DNA of 64,000 bases from CAIKZZ01 sp035604595 (GCA_035604595.1 DATNIE010000033.1:29394-93393); one strand, 5' to 3'; positions 53,370 through 62,824 are shown, numbered from the stretch's first letter. The notes: generated by a model not told the origin, from the letters alone. Numbers and translations are program-made.

Positions 53370-55285
53370 GTGGCACACGCAGACGGAACGGCTGCACGCG
53401 TGTCTGCCTGCACAGCCGCTGCCGCAACGATTGCTTTCGGCCCGCAGGATGCGACGCACATTCCGCATCCGGTGCACGCGACGGGGTCGATCACCGTGAA
53501 CTTGAGTTCCGTCGCGGTGCCGGTCTTCAGCACCTTCTGTTCGGTGCGGATTACCTGGATGGCAGGGCAGCCGACATTGAGGCAGTTGCCGCAACCGGTG
53601 CAGTCCTCCTCGACCACCCGGTACGGGGGCGTCGCGTGATAGAAGTCGGACAGCACACACGGCCGTTCCGCGATCACGACCGAGGGCTCGGGGATCTCCG
53701 TCTCCTCGCGGACTGTCCTCGCGAGGACTGGCAGCTGGTAGGGGTCGACGACCCGGATGCGTTCCGGCCTGACTCCGAGCGCCGCGACGAGCTGTGGGAA
53801 ACTGACGCGCGGCGCATCTTCCTTGCGTAGTCCGCGGCCGGAGCTCGCGTTGTCCTGACCGCCGGTCATCGCGGTCGTGCGGTTGTCTAGGATGATGACG
53901 GTGACGTTGCCCTGGTGATAGACGATGTCAATCAATCCCTGCATGCCCATGTGCAGGAAGGTCGAGTCGCCGATCACCGCGACGATGGATTTCGAGCGGT
54001 CGGCGGCACTGCGGGCCTTGTCGAGACCGAGCGCGATGCCCATCGATGCACCCATCGCGACCACGGTGTCGAGCGCGTTCCAGGGGGGGCCCGCGCCGAG
54101 CGCATAGCAGCCGATGTCGCCGGAGATGAAGACTTTCTTCTTGAGGCGCGCCAGCACGTAATACATGCCGGAGTGCGGGCAGGCCGCGCACAGCGTCGGC
54201 GGCCGCGGAAACGGCGTCACCGCAGGATAGGGGAACGGTGACGCGGCGGGTTCGCCGAGCAGTGGGCCGAGCGCCCGCCTCAGGACCTCCGGCGTCAGTT
54301 CGCCGAGGCTCGGTAACAGGTCCTTGCCGCGCGCGCGAATGCCCGCTGCCCGGATCGCCTGCTCGAGGAGCGGCTCGGTTTCCTCGACCACCACGAGCTC
54401 GTCGACCTCCGCGGCGAATCGTGCCACGAGCCCGAGCGGCACGGGGTAGCTCAGGCCGAGCTTCAGGACCGGCACGTTGGGGAATGCATCGCGCACGTGC
54501 AGGTACGCGGGCCCCGAGGCCACGATGCCGATGCGCCGATCGGGCCCGCGCGTGACGAAATTGAGCGCGCTCGTTTCCGTCACCAATGAGAGTTGCCGAT
54601 CCCGCTCGGCCTGCAGCGGCAGCTGGCGCTGGGCGTTGATCGGGTTCACGACCCAGCGGGCCGGGTCGCGCCGGAAACCCGGCGTGTCGCGCGCGACACG
54701 CTCGCCGAGCGTCACCCGCGCCTTGACGTGGCAGACGCGCGTCGTGCAGCGCAGGATGACCGGCGTCGCGTGCGCCTCCGACAGCTCGAACGCGTACCTC
54801 GCCATCTCCAGGGCTTCCTGCGAATCGGCGGGCTCGAGGATCGGCACGTGCGCGAAGCGGCCCCAGTAGCGCGAATCCTGTTCGTTCTGCGAGGACGACA
54901 GCCCGATGTCGTCGGCGATCGCGATCACGAGCCCGCCGGCGACGCCCGGGATGGTGATCGTCATCAGGGCATCGCTCGCCACGTTCATGCCGACCTGCTT
55001 CATCGCGCAGAAAGCGCGCGCGCCGGTCAGGCTCGCGCCTATCGCCACCTCGAGCGCGACCTTCTCGTTCACCGACCACTGCGCATACAGCTCCGGGAAA
55101 AGGCTCAGCGTCTCGAGGATTTCCGTGGAGGGCGTGCCCGGATAGGCCGCTGCAAGTCTGGCGCCGGCTTCCCAGACGCCCCGCGCAATCGCCTCGTTGC
55201 CCGAGAGCAGCACGCGCTCGCCGGCACGTGCCAGGGCCGGGTGCCCGACGTCGGTTGCTGATCCACTAATCGCCGTTTGCACCAT
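53363..55285 (-). CDS. iorA: Indolepyruvate:ferredoxin oxidoreductase subunit alpha
   Basis: A 640-aa TPP-dependent subunit. ATG 55285 follows GAGGGG. The N-terminal domain has AAYPGTPSTEI; the TPP domain has FISGDIGCYALGAG and VIGDSTFLHMGMQGL. The last 85 residues hold two [4Fe-4S] motifs, CTGCGNCLNVGC and CTGCGMCVASCG. It yields phenylacetyl-CoA from phenylpyruvate, the feed of both paa and pad routes. Divergent from an Lrp gene. Confidence 0.94.
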   Translation of the reverse strand: MVQTAISGSATDVGHPALARAGERVLLSGNEAIARGVWEAGARLAAAYPGTPSTEILETLSLFPELYAQWSVNEKVALEVAIGASLTGARAFCAMKQVGMNVASDALMTITIPGVAGGLVIAIADDIGLSSSQNEQDSRYWGRFAHVPILEPADSQEALEMARYAFELSEAHATPVILRCTTRVCHVKARVTLGERVARDTPGFRRDPARWVVNPINAQRQLPLQAERDRQLSLVTETSALNFVTRGPDRRIGIVASGPAYLHVRDAFPNVPVLKLGLSYPVPLGLVARFAAEVDELVVVEETEPLLEQAIRAAGIRARGKDLLPSLGELTPEVLRRALGPLLGEPAASPFPYPAVTPFPRPPTLCAACPHSGMYYVLARLKKKVFISGDIGCYALGAGPPWNALDTVVAMGASMGIALGLDKARSAADRSKSIVAVIGDSTFLHMGMQGLIDIVYHQGNVTVIILDNRTTAMTGGQDNASSGRGLRKEDAPRVSFPQLVAALGVRPERIRVVDPYQLPVLARTVREETEIPEPSVVIAERPCVLSDFYHATPPYRVVEEDCTGCGNCLNVGCPAIQVIRTEQKVLKTGTATELKFTVIDPVACTGCGMCVASCGPKAIVAAAAVQADTRAAVPSACATC

Positions 55286-55342
55286 TCGCCCCTCGGACGT
55301 CAGCCCGCGCCGGATCCGCGGCTGCTGCCGCAGGAATTTCAT

Positions 55343-55363
55343 GCAATTTTGGAGCAAAAATGC
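55343..55363. promoter_or_regulatory. Inverted repeat between iorA and lrp
   Basis: GCAATTTT-GGAGC-AAAAATGC, arms matching 7 of 8, in the AT-rich 152-base spacer of divergent iorA and the Lrp gene. The size and AT core fit an Lrp-family contact site. Inference only. Confidence 0.4.
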
Positions 55364-55437
55364 GGAATTGTTCGTGCAAAACAGCTGAAAGAATGTAAAT
55401 ATCCGCACGAAGAAGTCGAAAATGCCTGGATCCATGC

Positions 55438-55929
55438 ATGAAACCAGTCACATTGGACCGAGCCGATCTCAGCATCCTGCAGGTGCTGCAGGGGGAGGGC
55501 GACATCACCAACGCCGCGCTCGCCGAGCGCGTGTTCATGTCGCAGTCGCAAGTCTCGCGGCGTCGCCAGGATCTCGAGCGGACCGGGGTGATCCGCGCCT
55601 ACCGGGCGGATATTGACCGCAGCAAGGTCGGCCTGTCGGTCGTTGCGTTCGTCAGCGTCACCCTCGTGCGCCACAGCCCCGAGAATTCCAGCCGTTTGCG
55701 CGCGCTGATCGCCGAGACGCCTTGGATCACGGATGCGTATGCCGTCTCGGGCGACAGCGATTATCTGCTGAAGGTCGTCGCCCGTGATCTGCACGAGTAT
55801 TTCAACTTCGTAACGAATTTCCTGCTGGTGCACGAGACGGTGGAGAAAGTCCGGACCGACATCGTGCTGCACCTCATCAAGGAAGAGGGGCCTATGCCGC
55901 TAGAAGGCTCCGCGCCCGGCAATCCATGA
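55438..55929 (+). CDS. Lrp/AsnC family regulator
   Basis: A 163-aa regulator. The HTH is at residues 22-52 (ITNAALAERVFMSQSQVSRRRQ), and the AsnC ligand domain follows (GLSVVAFVSVTLV, then VSGDSDYLLKVVARDL). It is divergent from iorAB and upstream of the thioesterase-pad genes, so it could sense an aromatic amino acid or its oxoacid and control both. Confidence 0.92.
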   Translation: MKPVTLDRADLSILQVLQGEGDITNAALAERVFMSQSQVSRRRQDLERTGVIRAYRADIDRSKVGLSVVAFVSVTLVRHSPENSSRLRALIAETPWITDAYAVSGDSDYLLKVVARDLHEYFNFVTNFLLVHETVEKVRTDIVLHLIKEEGPMPLEGSAPGNP

Positions 55930-56098
55930 GTGACTCATGCGCGCCGCGTGGAGGATGCTGCACCGCAGCGAACTGGCGAGGGTCGCGGCAAGCGTTTCGT
56001 TCGCCTTTCCCTTACTGCAGTGCATGCCTCCCTGATAGACCATGCAGGCACGCGGCCGCCGTGCGCCGCCAGGGCGCCGGGTAACCGAAGGAGCGTCG

Positions 56099-56512
56099 AT
56101 GCGCGACACGCTGAAACCAGGCCTGACACTGACTCGCAAGCTCGTCGTCGATCGACCGCGGACCATCGACTTTCTCGGCGAGGAGCTGCGCGTCTACGCC
56201 ACACCCGAGCTCGTGCGGGATTTCGAGATCGCCTGCCGGGACCTCCTGCTGCAACACGCCGATGCGAACGAGGACTCGGTCGGCGTCGGGATCTCCGTGA
56301 CGCACGGCGGCGCGACGCTGCTCGGCATGTCCGTCGAGGTCACCGCCGAGGTCACGGCAGTCGATGGTCGGATGGTCAAATTCAAAGTCTCGGCACGCGA
56401 CGACATCGAGCCCGTGTCGCAGGGAGAGCACACCCGCGCGGTGGTCGACGTCGGCAAGCTGCGGACCCGGGTCCAAGTCCAAGCGAAGGCAGCGAAGGCC
56501 AAATCCGCGTGA
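56099..56512 (+). CDS. FlK-type hotdog acyl-CoA thioesterase in the pad operon
   Basis: A 137-aa hotdog-fold thioesterase related to fluoroacetyl-CoA thioesterase FlK. ATG 56099 has GAAGGAG 5 bases upstream. Thr35 (VYATPEL), Glu43 (DFEIACRDL) and His69 (SVTHGGATLLG) have the same spacing (8 and 26 residues) as the catalytic Thr42, Glu50 and His76 of FlK. Its stop overlaps the padC start by GTGA, so it is translationally coupled to the phenylacetyl-CoA oxidoreductase genes. A role on phenylglyoxylyl-CoA or a related ester is inferred. Confidence 0.85.
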   Translation: MRDTLKPGLTLTRKLVVDRPRTIDFLGEELRVYATPELVRDFEIACRDLLLQHADANEDSVGVGISVTHGGATLLGMSVEVTAEVTAVDGRMVKFKVSARDDIEPVSQGEHTRAVVDVGKLRTRVQVQAKAAKAKSA

Positions 56513-57159
56513 CACGCTACATCATGATCGCCGACCTGCGGCGTTGCGTCGGCTGCCAGACGTGCACGGCGGCCTGCAAGCTGACGAACGCGACGCCGCC
56601 GGAGATCCAGTGGCGCCGCGTCCTCGACCTCGAGAGCGGCGAGTATCCCGACGTGCGGCGCACGTTCGTCCCGGTCAGCTGCATGCACTGCGGCGACCCG
56701 CCGTGCCTCGACGTGTGCCCCACCGGGGCGACGTTCAAGCGTGACGATGGCCTGGTGCGTATCGACGCCGAGATCTGCATTGGCTGCGCATATTGCGCGG
56801 TCGCGTGCCCCTACCAGCAGCGCCACATCGTCAAGCGCCGCGAGTTCGCCTACGGGGTGCACGCGACTGCAGCCGAAGACGCGCGCTTCGACCCGCGCTC
56901 GATCGCGGTGTCTACCAAGTGCACGTTCTGCAGCGACCGCGTGGACCAGGCGGCATCTCTCGGCCTCACGCCGGGCGTCGATCCGGAAGTCACGCCGGCC
57001 TGCGTCAACTCCTGCATCGCCGGCGCGCTCCACTTCGGCGATCGCGACGACCCGGGCAGCAACGTCTCGCAGCTGCTCGCGCACTCGGTCCACTTCCGCA
57101 TGCAGGAGGAGCTGAACACCGACCCGGGTTTCTACTACATCGCAGAGGGACGGCCGTGA
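56509..57159 (+). CDS. padC: Phenylacetyl-CoA:acceptor oxidoreductase iron-sulfur subunit
   Basis: A 216-aa DmsB/NrfC-type electron-transfer subunit. Four cysteine clusters are visible: CVGCQTCTAACK, CMHCGDPPCLDVCP, CIGCAYCAVACPY, and CTFC with CVNSC. No signal peptide. In PadBCD it carries electrons from the molybdenum subunit to the membrane anchor. Neighbours padD and padEFGHI make Pad the best reading of an otherwise generic family. GTG 56509 overlaps the thioesterase stop. Confidence 0.88.
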   Translation: MTRYIMIADLRRCVGCQTCTAACKLTNATPPEIQWRRVLDLESGEYPDVRRTFVPVSCMHCGDPPCLDVCPTGATFKRDDGLVRIDAEICIGCAYCAVACPYQQRHIVKRREFAYGVHATAAEDARFDPRSIAVSTKCTFCSDRVDQAASLGLTPGVDPEVTPACVNSCIAGALHFGDRDDPGSNVSQLLAHSVHFRMQEELNTDPGFYYIAEGRP

Positions 57160-58025
57160 AGAGCAGCGTGGGCCGTATCGAACCCTGGCGGCAGACCAAC
57201 TGGGACTGGCGAGCCGCGGGCAACTTCATCGGCGGCGGCTCGGGAACCGGGCTGCTGCTGTCAGTGCCTTTCTCTGGTGGTGCGGACGCTGCGCTGCTCA
57301 CGCTGCTCGGCCTCGCCCTGATGGGCGCCGGACTTTCCTGCGTGTGGCTGGAGATTGGCCGGCCGTGGCGGGCGCTCAATGTGTTTCGCCGGCCGGCAAC
57401 GTCGTGGATGACGCGCGAGGCCATGGTTGCGCCGCTGGTGTTCGCGAGCGGCGGCGCGGTCGTGTGGCGCGGCGGCGGAGCGCTCGAGTGGCTGGTCGCC
57501 TGCCTCGCGCTCGCGTATGTCTACTGCCAGGCGCACATGCTGCAGGGCGGACGCGGTATACCCGCCTGGCGCCATCCGCGTGTCATTCCGCTCATCATGG
57601 TAACCGCGATCGCCGAGGGTTCCTGCCTGTGCGTCGCGGTGCTGGCAGCAGCGGGACAGGTTGTGACCGCCAGCGCGCTTCCGTGGCTCGCAGTGGCTGC
57701 ATTGCTCGCGCGGGCCGCGGTGCTGACTGCGTACCGACGTGGTCTCAGCGGCGCGGCGCCGACCCAGTCCCTCGCAGTGCTCGATGGCTACCTGGTTGCG
57801 GATCGGCTGCTGAGCGCCGTGGCCGTGATGGGCATCGCGGCCGGGGCAACCCTGGCCGGCGGCCGATGGCTGCTGGTGTGCGCCGGACTCGCGGCAGTCG
57901 CGGCGGGCTGGCTTCTCAAATTCACGATTATCGTGCGGGCGGCGTTCAACCAGGGCTTCGCCCTGCCAATGCTGCCGGTACGCGGCCCCGGCCACGCCGC
58001 TTCGGGCGTGAGACCGGGTTGGTAA
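57156..58025 (+). CDS. padD: Phenylacetyl-CoA:acceptor oxidoreductase membrane anchor
   Basis: A 289-aa membrane protein with about eight hydrophobic segments, of the DmsC/NrfD-like anchor type. It begins VKSSVGRIEPWRQTNWDWRA, then a glycine-rich first helix. It would pass electrons from PadC to quinone. GTG 57156 overlaps the padC stop (GTGA). Confidence 0.87.
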   Translation: MKSSVGRIEPWRQTNWDWRAAGNFIGGGSGTGLLLSVPFSGGADAALLTLLGLALMGAGLSCVWLEIGRPWRALNVFRRPATSWMTREAMVAPLVFASGGAVVWRGGGALEWLVACLALAYVYCQAHMLQGGRGIPAWRHPRVIPLIMVTAIAEGSCLCVAVLAAAGQVVTASALPWLAVAALLARAAVLTAYRRGLSGAAPTQSLAVLDGYLVADRLLSAVAVMGIAAGATLAGGRWLLVCAGLAAVAAGWLLKFTIIVRAAFNQGFALPMLPVRGPGHAASGVRPGW

Positions 58026-58047
58026 GCGGAAAGGAAGCGGGTACGGC

Positions 58048-58620
58048 ATGTACGAGGTGCGTATGCACGGCCGGGGCGGCCAGGGCGTCGTGCTCGCGGC
58101 GACGATCCTCGCGACCGCGCTCGTCGAAGAGGGCATGTACGCCGTCGCGGTGCCATCGTTCGGCTTCGAGCGACGTGGCGCGCCGGTGGCGGCGTTCCTG
58201 CGCGCCGACGCGAAAGATATCCGCCAGATGACCAACATCTATCGGCCGAATTGCATTCTGTGCCTCGACCCGACCGTCGCGCGCACGGTCAACATCTTCG
58301 ACGGCGTACAGCCCGGCGGGACCTTGGTGCAGACGACGAACAAGACGCTGACCGAGCTCGCGGTGCCGCCGGCGATCGCCACCGTCGGGCTTTGCGATGG
58401 CGTTGCGATTGCGCTATCGATCTTCAGGCGCGCGATCACCAACACGATCATGCTCGGCGCCTTGGCGAAGACGACTGGGCTCGTGTCGCTCGCTGCACTG
58501 CAGGCCGCGCTCAAGGACTCCGAGTTCCGCGATGCGGGGCTGGCGCAAAACCTGGTGGCGCTGCAGCGCGGCTACGACGAGACGACCGTGCACCACCTCG
58601 ACCGCAAAGTGGCCGCATGA
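58048..58620 (+). CDS. padE: Phenylglyoxylate dehydrogenase subunit gamma
   Basis: A 190-aa 2-oxoacid oxidoreductase gamma domain. MHGRGGQGVVLAATILATAL and PSFGFERRGAPVAAFLR are diagnostic. With PadF, PadG and PadI it forms the phenylglyoxylate:acceptor (CoA-benzoylating) core. Pyruvate:ferredoxin enzymes have the same domain; the flanking padCD and the NADH-type subunit favour Pad. Starts 22 bases after padD. Confidence 0.88.
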   Translation: MYEVRMHGRGGQGVVLAATILATALVEEGMYAVAVPSFGFERRGAPVAAFLRADAKDIRQMTNIYRPNCILCLDPTVARTVNIFDGVQPGGTLVQTTNKTLTELAVPPAIATVGLCDGVAIALSIFRRAITNTIMLGALAKTTGLVSLAALQAALKDSEFRDAGLAQNLVALQRGYDETTVHHLDRKVAA

Positions 58621-58907
58621 AGATCCAATCGCGGCCGTTCTTCGACAGGTCGGGGGTTCCGGACGATCTCTGCCCGATCGCTACGCAGGCGAATCCGATG
58701 CTGCCCGGAGATTGGCGCAGCCTGCGTCCGGTCGTCGACCGCGACAAGTGCGTCAAGTGCGCTGTCTGCTGGCTGTATTGCCCGGTCCAGTGCGTCGTCG
58801 AGAAGCCGGCATGGTTCGATTTCGACCTCACGACCTGCAAGGGCTGCGGCATCTGCGCCGAAGAGTGCCCGCAGCGGGCGATCCGCATGATTGAGGAGGG
58901 TGGCTGA
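58617..58907 (+). CDS. padF: Phenylglyoxylate dehydrogenase subunit delta, ferredoxin-like
   Basis: A 96-aa subunit with two [4Fe-4S] motifs, CVKCAVCWLYCPVQC and CKGCGICAEECP, as in the delta subunits of four-part oxoacid oxidoreductases. ATG 58617 overlaps padE (ATGA); the last base of its stop is the first of the padG ATG. Confidence 0.88.
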   Translation: MKIQSRPFFDRSGVPDDLCPIATQANPMLPGDWRSLRPVVDRDKCVKCAVCWLYCPVQCVVEKPAWFDFDLTTCKGCGICAEECPQRAIRMIEEGG

Positions 58908-60133
58908 TGGCGGCCGTGGCCCAGCCCGAACGGCGCAGGTTCATCGTCTGCGATGGCAACGAGGCCGCGGCACTCGCGGTTGCGCTGGCCCGCGTCGACA
59001 TGGTCGCCGTGTATCCGATCACACCGCAGTCGTCGCTGGTCGAGTACCTGGCGAAGTTCATCGCCGACGGCACGCTCTCGGCCGAACTGGTCGACGTCGA
59101 GGGTGAGCACAGCGTGCTGTCGGTGCTGCAGGGCGCCGCGCTCGCCGGCGGGCGCACCTACACGGCGACTTGCGGCCCGGGGCTCGCGTTCATGTTCGAG
59201 CCGTACCTGCGGACGCCGGGCCTGCGGCTGCCGATCGTGATGTCGATCGTCACCCGGGACACGCTCTCGCCGCAGAGCGTCTGGGGCGGTCACCAGGACG
59301 CGATGTCGGTGCGGGAAGCCGGCTGGATCCAGATGTACTGCGAGACCGTGCAGGAGGTCCTTGACACCGTCGTCATGGCGTACCAGATCGCCGAGGACCA
59401 CGACGTCATGCTGCCGGTCAATGTCTGCCACGACGGCAACTACCTGTCCTTTGGCAGTGCGCGCATCGAGCTGCCGTCGCAGCACGTGGTCGACGAGTTC
59501 CTGCACCCGCCCGACGTCAACTGGCACGCCGCGCTCGACCCGCTGCGCCCGATGGCGATCGATCCGTTGACAGGTGGCGCCGGCGGTGCAGGGCCGGCGC
59601 TGTTCGTCGGTTACCGCAAGGGGCAGTGCACGGGGATGCACAATGCCCTGGAGGCGATCACCAGGACGCACGAGGCATGGGGTCGGCTGACGAGCCGTCA
59701 CCATGCACCGCTAATCGAGAAGTACCGGATGGACGGCGCCGAGTTCGCGATCGTGACGCTCGGCTCCATGACGGGTGCCGGCAAGGACGCGGTCGACGCG
59801 GCGCGCGAGCGCGGCGTGCCGGTCGGCCTCGTCAAGGTCAAGACCTACCGGCCCTTCCCGGTACAAGCGCTCGCCGCGGCACTACGCGGCATCACCGCGA
59901 TCGGCGTCGTCGATCGCTCCGTCGATTTTGGCTGGAACTGCGGACCCATGTACCGCGACACGCTAGGAGCGCTGTACCACCTCGCTTCGCCGGCGCGAAC
60001 GCAGTCCTTCATCGGCGGGCTGGCAGGCGCCGACATTACCGTCGAGGATTTCGGGCGTGTCATCGATACGACTGCGGCGCTCGCACACGGCGGCGGCGCC
60101 TCCGCTACGATATGGCTCAACCAGCAGGACTGA
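58907..60133 (+). CDS. padG: Phenylglyoxylate dehydrogenase subunit alpha
   Basis: A 408-aa alpha subunit. VYPITPQSSLVEYLAKF is the pyrimidine-domain motif and VEGEHSVLSVLQGAALAGGR follows. C-terminal transketolase-like domain from about residue 265. It contacts TPP held by PadI. The order gamma-delta-alpha-epsilon-beta here equals padEFGHI. Confidence 0.9.
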   Translation: MAAVAQPERRRFIVCDGNEAAALAVALARVDMVAVYPITPQSSLVEYLAKFIADGTLSAELVDVEGEHSVLSVLQGAALAGGRTYTATCGPGLAFMFEPYLRTPGLRLPIVMSIVTRDTLSPQSVWGGHQDAMSVREAGWIQMYCETVQEVLDTVVMAYQIAEDHDVMLPVNVCHDGNYLSFGSARIELPSQHVVDEFLHPPDVNWHAALDPLRPMAIDPLTGGAGGAGPALFVGYRKGQCTGMHNALEAITRTHEAWGRLTSRHHAPLIEKYRMDGAEFAIVTLGSMTGAGKDAVDAARERGVPVGLVKVKTYRPFPVQALAAALRGITAIGVVDRSVDFGWNCGPMYRDTLGALYHLASPARTQSFIGGLAGADITVEDFGRVIDTTAALAHGGGASATIWLNQQD

Positions 60134-60140
60134 CCCCAGC

Positions 60141-61406
60141 ATGCCCGACTGCAGCCACGAGACCCATTACCTGATCGCTGGCGCGAGCCACGCGGCGCTC
60201 GCAGCGCTGCATGCGATCCGCCTCGTCGACGGCGACCGACCGCTGACGGTCATCGCGAAAGACGACAGCCTGCCGTACTCGCCGACGGTGCTGCCGTACG
60301 TCGTGTCGGGCCGCTCGGATCCGGACACGGTTCTGCTGCGCGACGACAAGTACTTCGCCGACCACAACGTCTGCTACCTGCGTGGTCGTCACGTCACCTC
60401 CCTCAGTACGGCGGAGCACGCCGCAACGCTGAGCGACGGAATCCGCGTGCGCTTCGAGAAGCTGCTGCTCGCCACCGGCGCGCGCCCGGCGGTGCCGCCG
60501 ATTCCGGGGCTCGCCGAATCGACATACCATGCGCTGCGGACGCTCGAGGACGCGCGGCGGCTGCGGGAGCGGCTGCCGACGACGCGCCACGCGGTCGTGA
60601 TCGGCGGCGGCCTGATTGGGATGCATGCGGCCGAGAACCTGCGCAAGGGCGGCGCGCAGGTCACGGTCATCGAGATGCAGCCCCACGTGCTGCCGGCGTA
60701 CTTCGATGCCGACGCGGCGGCACGGATCGAGCGCGCGTTCGCGACGGCGGGTGTGGAGATCCGGACGGGCGCGCGCGTCGAGCGGATCATTCCCGGCGCG
60801 CCGGACAGCATCCTGGAGCTCATCGACGGCACGCGAGTGACCGCCGACCTGCTGCTCGTCGGCACGGGGGTCATTCCGGTCACCGACTACCTCGACGGTT
60901 CCGGAATTGCGACCGATCACGGCATCCTCGTCGACGACGTGATGCGCACGAACGACCCGAGCGTCTGGGCGGCCGGCGACGTCGCGCGGGCCCGAGATTT
61001 CTTCGGCAGCGCCCCCGTGCTGAACGGCATCCTTCCGGATGCGGTCGAACAAGGCCGGATCGCCGGCATGGCGATGGCCGGGGACCCAGCGGTGCGGCCG
61101 TACCGCGGCGCCGTGCCGCTCAACACGTTCGGCTTTTTCGGTAACCACGCGATCGCGGTCGGCAGCAACCTCGCGCCGCCGGGCGCGGACGTCATGCTGC
61201 GCGCCGATCCCGCAGGAAACTGCTATCTGAAAATCGTGCTGAACCAGGGCCGCCTGCACGGCATCTTTGGTATCAACGTGTCCTTCGACGCCGGCGTGAT
61301 GTGGGAGCTGATCGCGCGGCGCGTCGAGCTCGGGCCGCTGCGGACGCGGTTCCTCGAGCAACCCCAGGAAACGGCGCGGACGCTGATGTCCCGCCTCTGG
61401 CGCTGA
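60141..61406 (+). CDS. padH: Phenylglyoxylate dehydrogenase subunit epsilon, FAD/NADH subunit
   Basis: A 421-aa pyridine-nucleotide-disulfide-type flavoprotein. FAD segment HYLIAGASHAALAALHA, NAD segment HAVVIGGGLIGMHAAENL, second FAD segment VWAAGDVARA. It would transfer electrons from the iron-sulfur core to NAD+. No redox-active cysteine pair, as expected for this subunit. ATG 60141. Confidence 0.9.
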   Translation: MPDCSHETHYLIAGASHAALAALHAIRLVDGDRPLTVIAKDDSLPYSPTVLPYVVSGRSDPDTVLLRDDKYFADHNVCYLRGRHVTSLSTAEHAATLSDGIRVRFEKLLLATGARPAVPPIPGLAESTYHALRTLEDARRLRERLPTTRHAVVIGGGLIGMHAAENLRKGGAQVTVIEMQPHVLPAYFDADAAARIERAFATAGVEIRTGARVERIIPGAPDSILELIDGTRVTADLLLVGTGVIPVTDYLDGSGIATDHGILVDDVMRTNDPSVWAAGDVARARDFFGSAPVLNGILPDAVEQGRIAGMAMAGDPAVRPYRGAVPLNTFGFFGNHAIAVGSNLAPPGADVMLRADPAGNCYLKIVLNQGRLHGIFGINVSFDAGVMWELIARRVELGPLRTRFLEQPQETARTLMSRLWR

Positions 61407-61416
61407 GGGTCGCACG

Positions 61417-62751
61417 ATGCCTGGCTATCCGACGATCGCTTTCAAGTCTGCCCGCTGCAACGGTTGCGGCGAGTGCATGACTGCCTGCGCGCTTGCCAAG
61501 ACCGGGTCGCCGTCGGCCGCGCGCTCGCGGATCCAGATCACGCTGGGGGCGGCGCAGGGCGAGTTCGAACTCGCGATCTGCCGCCAGTGCGGGGATCCAC
61601 GCTGCGTCGACAACTGTCCGGCCGGTGCGCTCAGCAAGAATGCCGCGACGGGGGTCATCGACTGGGACGACGGCAAGTGCATCGACTGCCTGCTGTGCAC
61701 CGTCGGCTGTACCTACGGCGGCATCGTGCTCGACTCGCAGGCACAGCGCGTCGCCAAGTGCGACATGTGCGGCGGCAACCCGGCCTGCGTTGCGGCCTGC
61801 GCGCCCGGTGCCCTCAAGTACCTGACGACGGCCCGCATCTACAACGAGGTCGGGGATCTCGAGGACCTGTTCGTTCCAGGGCTTGCCGGCTGCCAGGGCT
61901 GCAATACCGAGCTGCTGATGCGGCATTCGCTGCGGCGCATCGGCCCGGATACCGTCGTCGCGGCTCCGCCCGGCTGCGTACCGGGGATGGGAGCAGTCGG
62001 CTACAACGGCCTCACCGGCACCAAGGTGCCGGTGTTCCACCCGCTGCTGACCAATACGGCCTCGATGCTGAGCGGCATCAAGCGTCAGTACAAGCGGCGG
62101 GGCCGCGAAATCACTGCGCTTGCGCTCGCCGGGGACGGCGGCGCCTCGGACGTCGGCTTCCAGTCGTTATCCGGCGCGGCCGAGCGCGGCGAGGAGATGC
62201 TGTTCCTGGTCATCGACAACGAGGGCTACATGAACACCGGCATGCAGCGCTCGAGCTGTACGCCATACGGTGCCTGGACGACGACGACTCCGGTCGGCCG
62301 CGAATCGATGGGCAAGACCCAGGATGCGAAGAACATGCCGCTGCTGATGGTCGCCCATCGCTGCGCGTACGTCGCGACCGCGTCCACGGCGTTCATGGAG
62401 GACTTCTACGCGAAGCTCGACAAGGCGTTGCAGGCTTCAAAGCACGGCTTCGCGTACCTGCACGTCTACTCGCCTTGCACCACCGGCTGGCGCTTCCCTG
62501 CGCAGAAGAACATCGAGGTAGCGCGCAAGGCGGTCGAGACCAACTTCGTGACCCTGTGGGAGTTCACGCCGCAGACGGGACTGCGGCTGACCCATCCCGT
62601 CGACGACCCGCTGCCGCTCGCCGAGTACCTGCAGGTGCTCGGCAAGTACCGCCATCTCGCGCCCGAGCAGGTCGAGCACATCGAGCGGCACGTCGCAGAG
62701 AACGTCACGTTCATCAAGCGACAGGCGGCGGTCGCCGCGCCGCTCAGCTGA
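61417..62751 (+). CDS. padI: Phenylglyoxylate dehydrogenase subunit beta, ferredoxin/TPP
   Basis: A 444-aa subunit. Residues 1-130 are a polyferredoxin domain (CNGCGECMTAC at 14-24, CRQCGDPRCVDNCP, CIDCLLCTVGC, CDMCGGNPACVAAC). The rest is the TPP domain with ALAGDGGASDVGFQSL and VIDNEGYMNTGMQ, matching the GDG...N and NTG motifs of pyruvate:ferredoxin beta subunits. The product from phenylglyoxylate would be benzoyl-CoA. Last gene of the plus-strand pad run. Confidence 0.91.
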   Translation: MPGYPTIAFKSARCNGCGECMTACALAKTGSPSAARSRIQITLGAAQGEFELAICRQCGDPRCVDNCPAGALSKNAATGVIDWDDGKCIDCLLCTVGCTYGGIVLDSQAQRVAKCDMCGGNPACVAACAPGALKYLTTARIYNEVGDLEDLFVPGLAGCQGCNTELLMRHSLRRIGPDTVVAAPPGCVPGMGAVGYNGLTGTKVPVFHPLLTNTASMLSGIKRQYKRRGREITALALAGDGGASDVGFQSLSGAAERGEEMLFLVIDNEGYMNTGMQRSSCTPYGAWTTTTPVGRESMGKTQDAKNMPLLMVAHRCAYVATASTAFMEDFYAKLDKALQASKHGFAYLHVYSPCTTGWRFPAQKNIEVARKAVETNFVTLWEFTPQTGLRLTHPVDDPLPLAEYLQVLGKYRHLAPEQVEHIERHVAENVTFIKRQAAVAAPLS

Positions 62752-62824
62752 TCGCCTCACTGGCACGCTCGCGCGTCTCCGCGCCGATCCAGTCGGTATG
62801 CCGCCGAGCGATGCGCGGGCTCGC

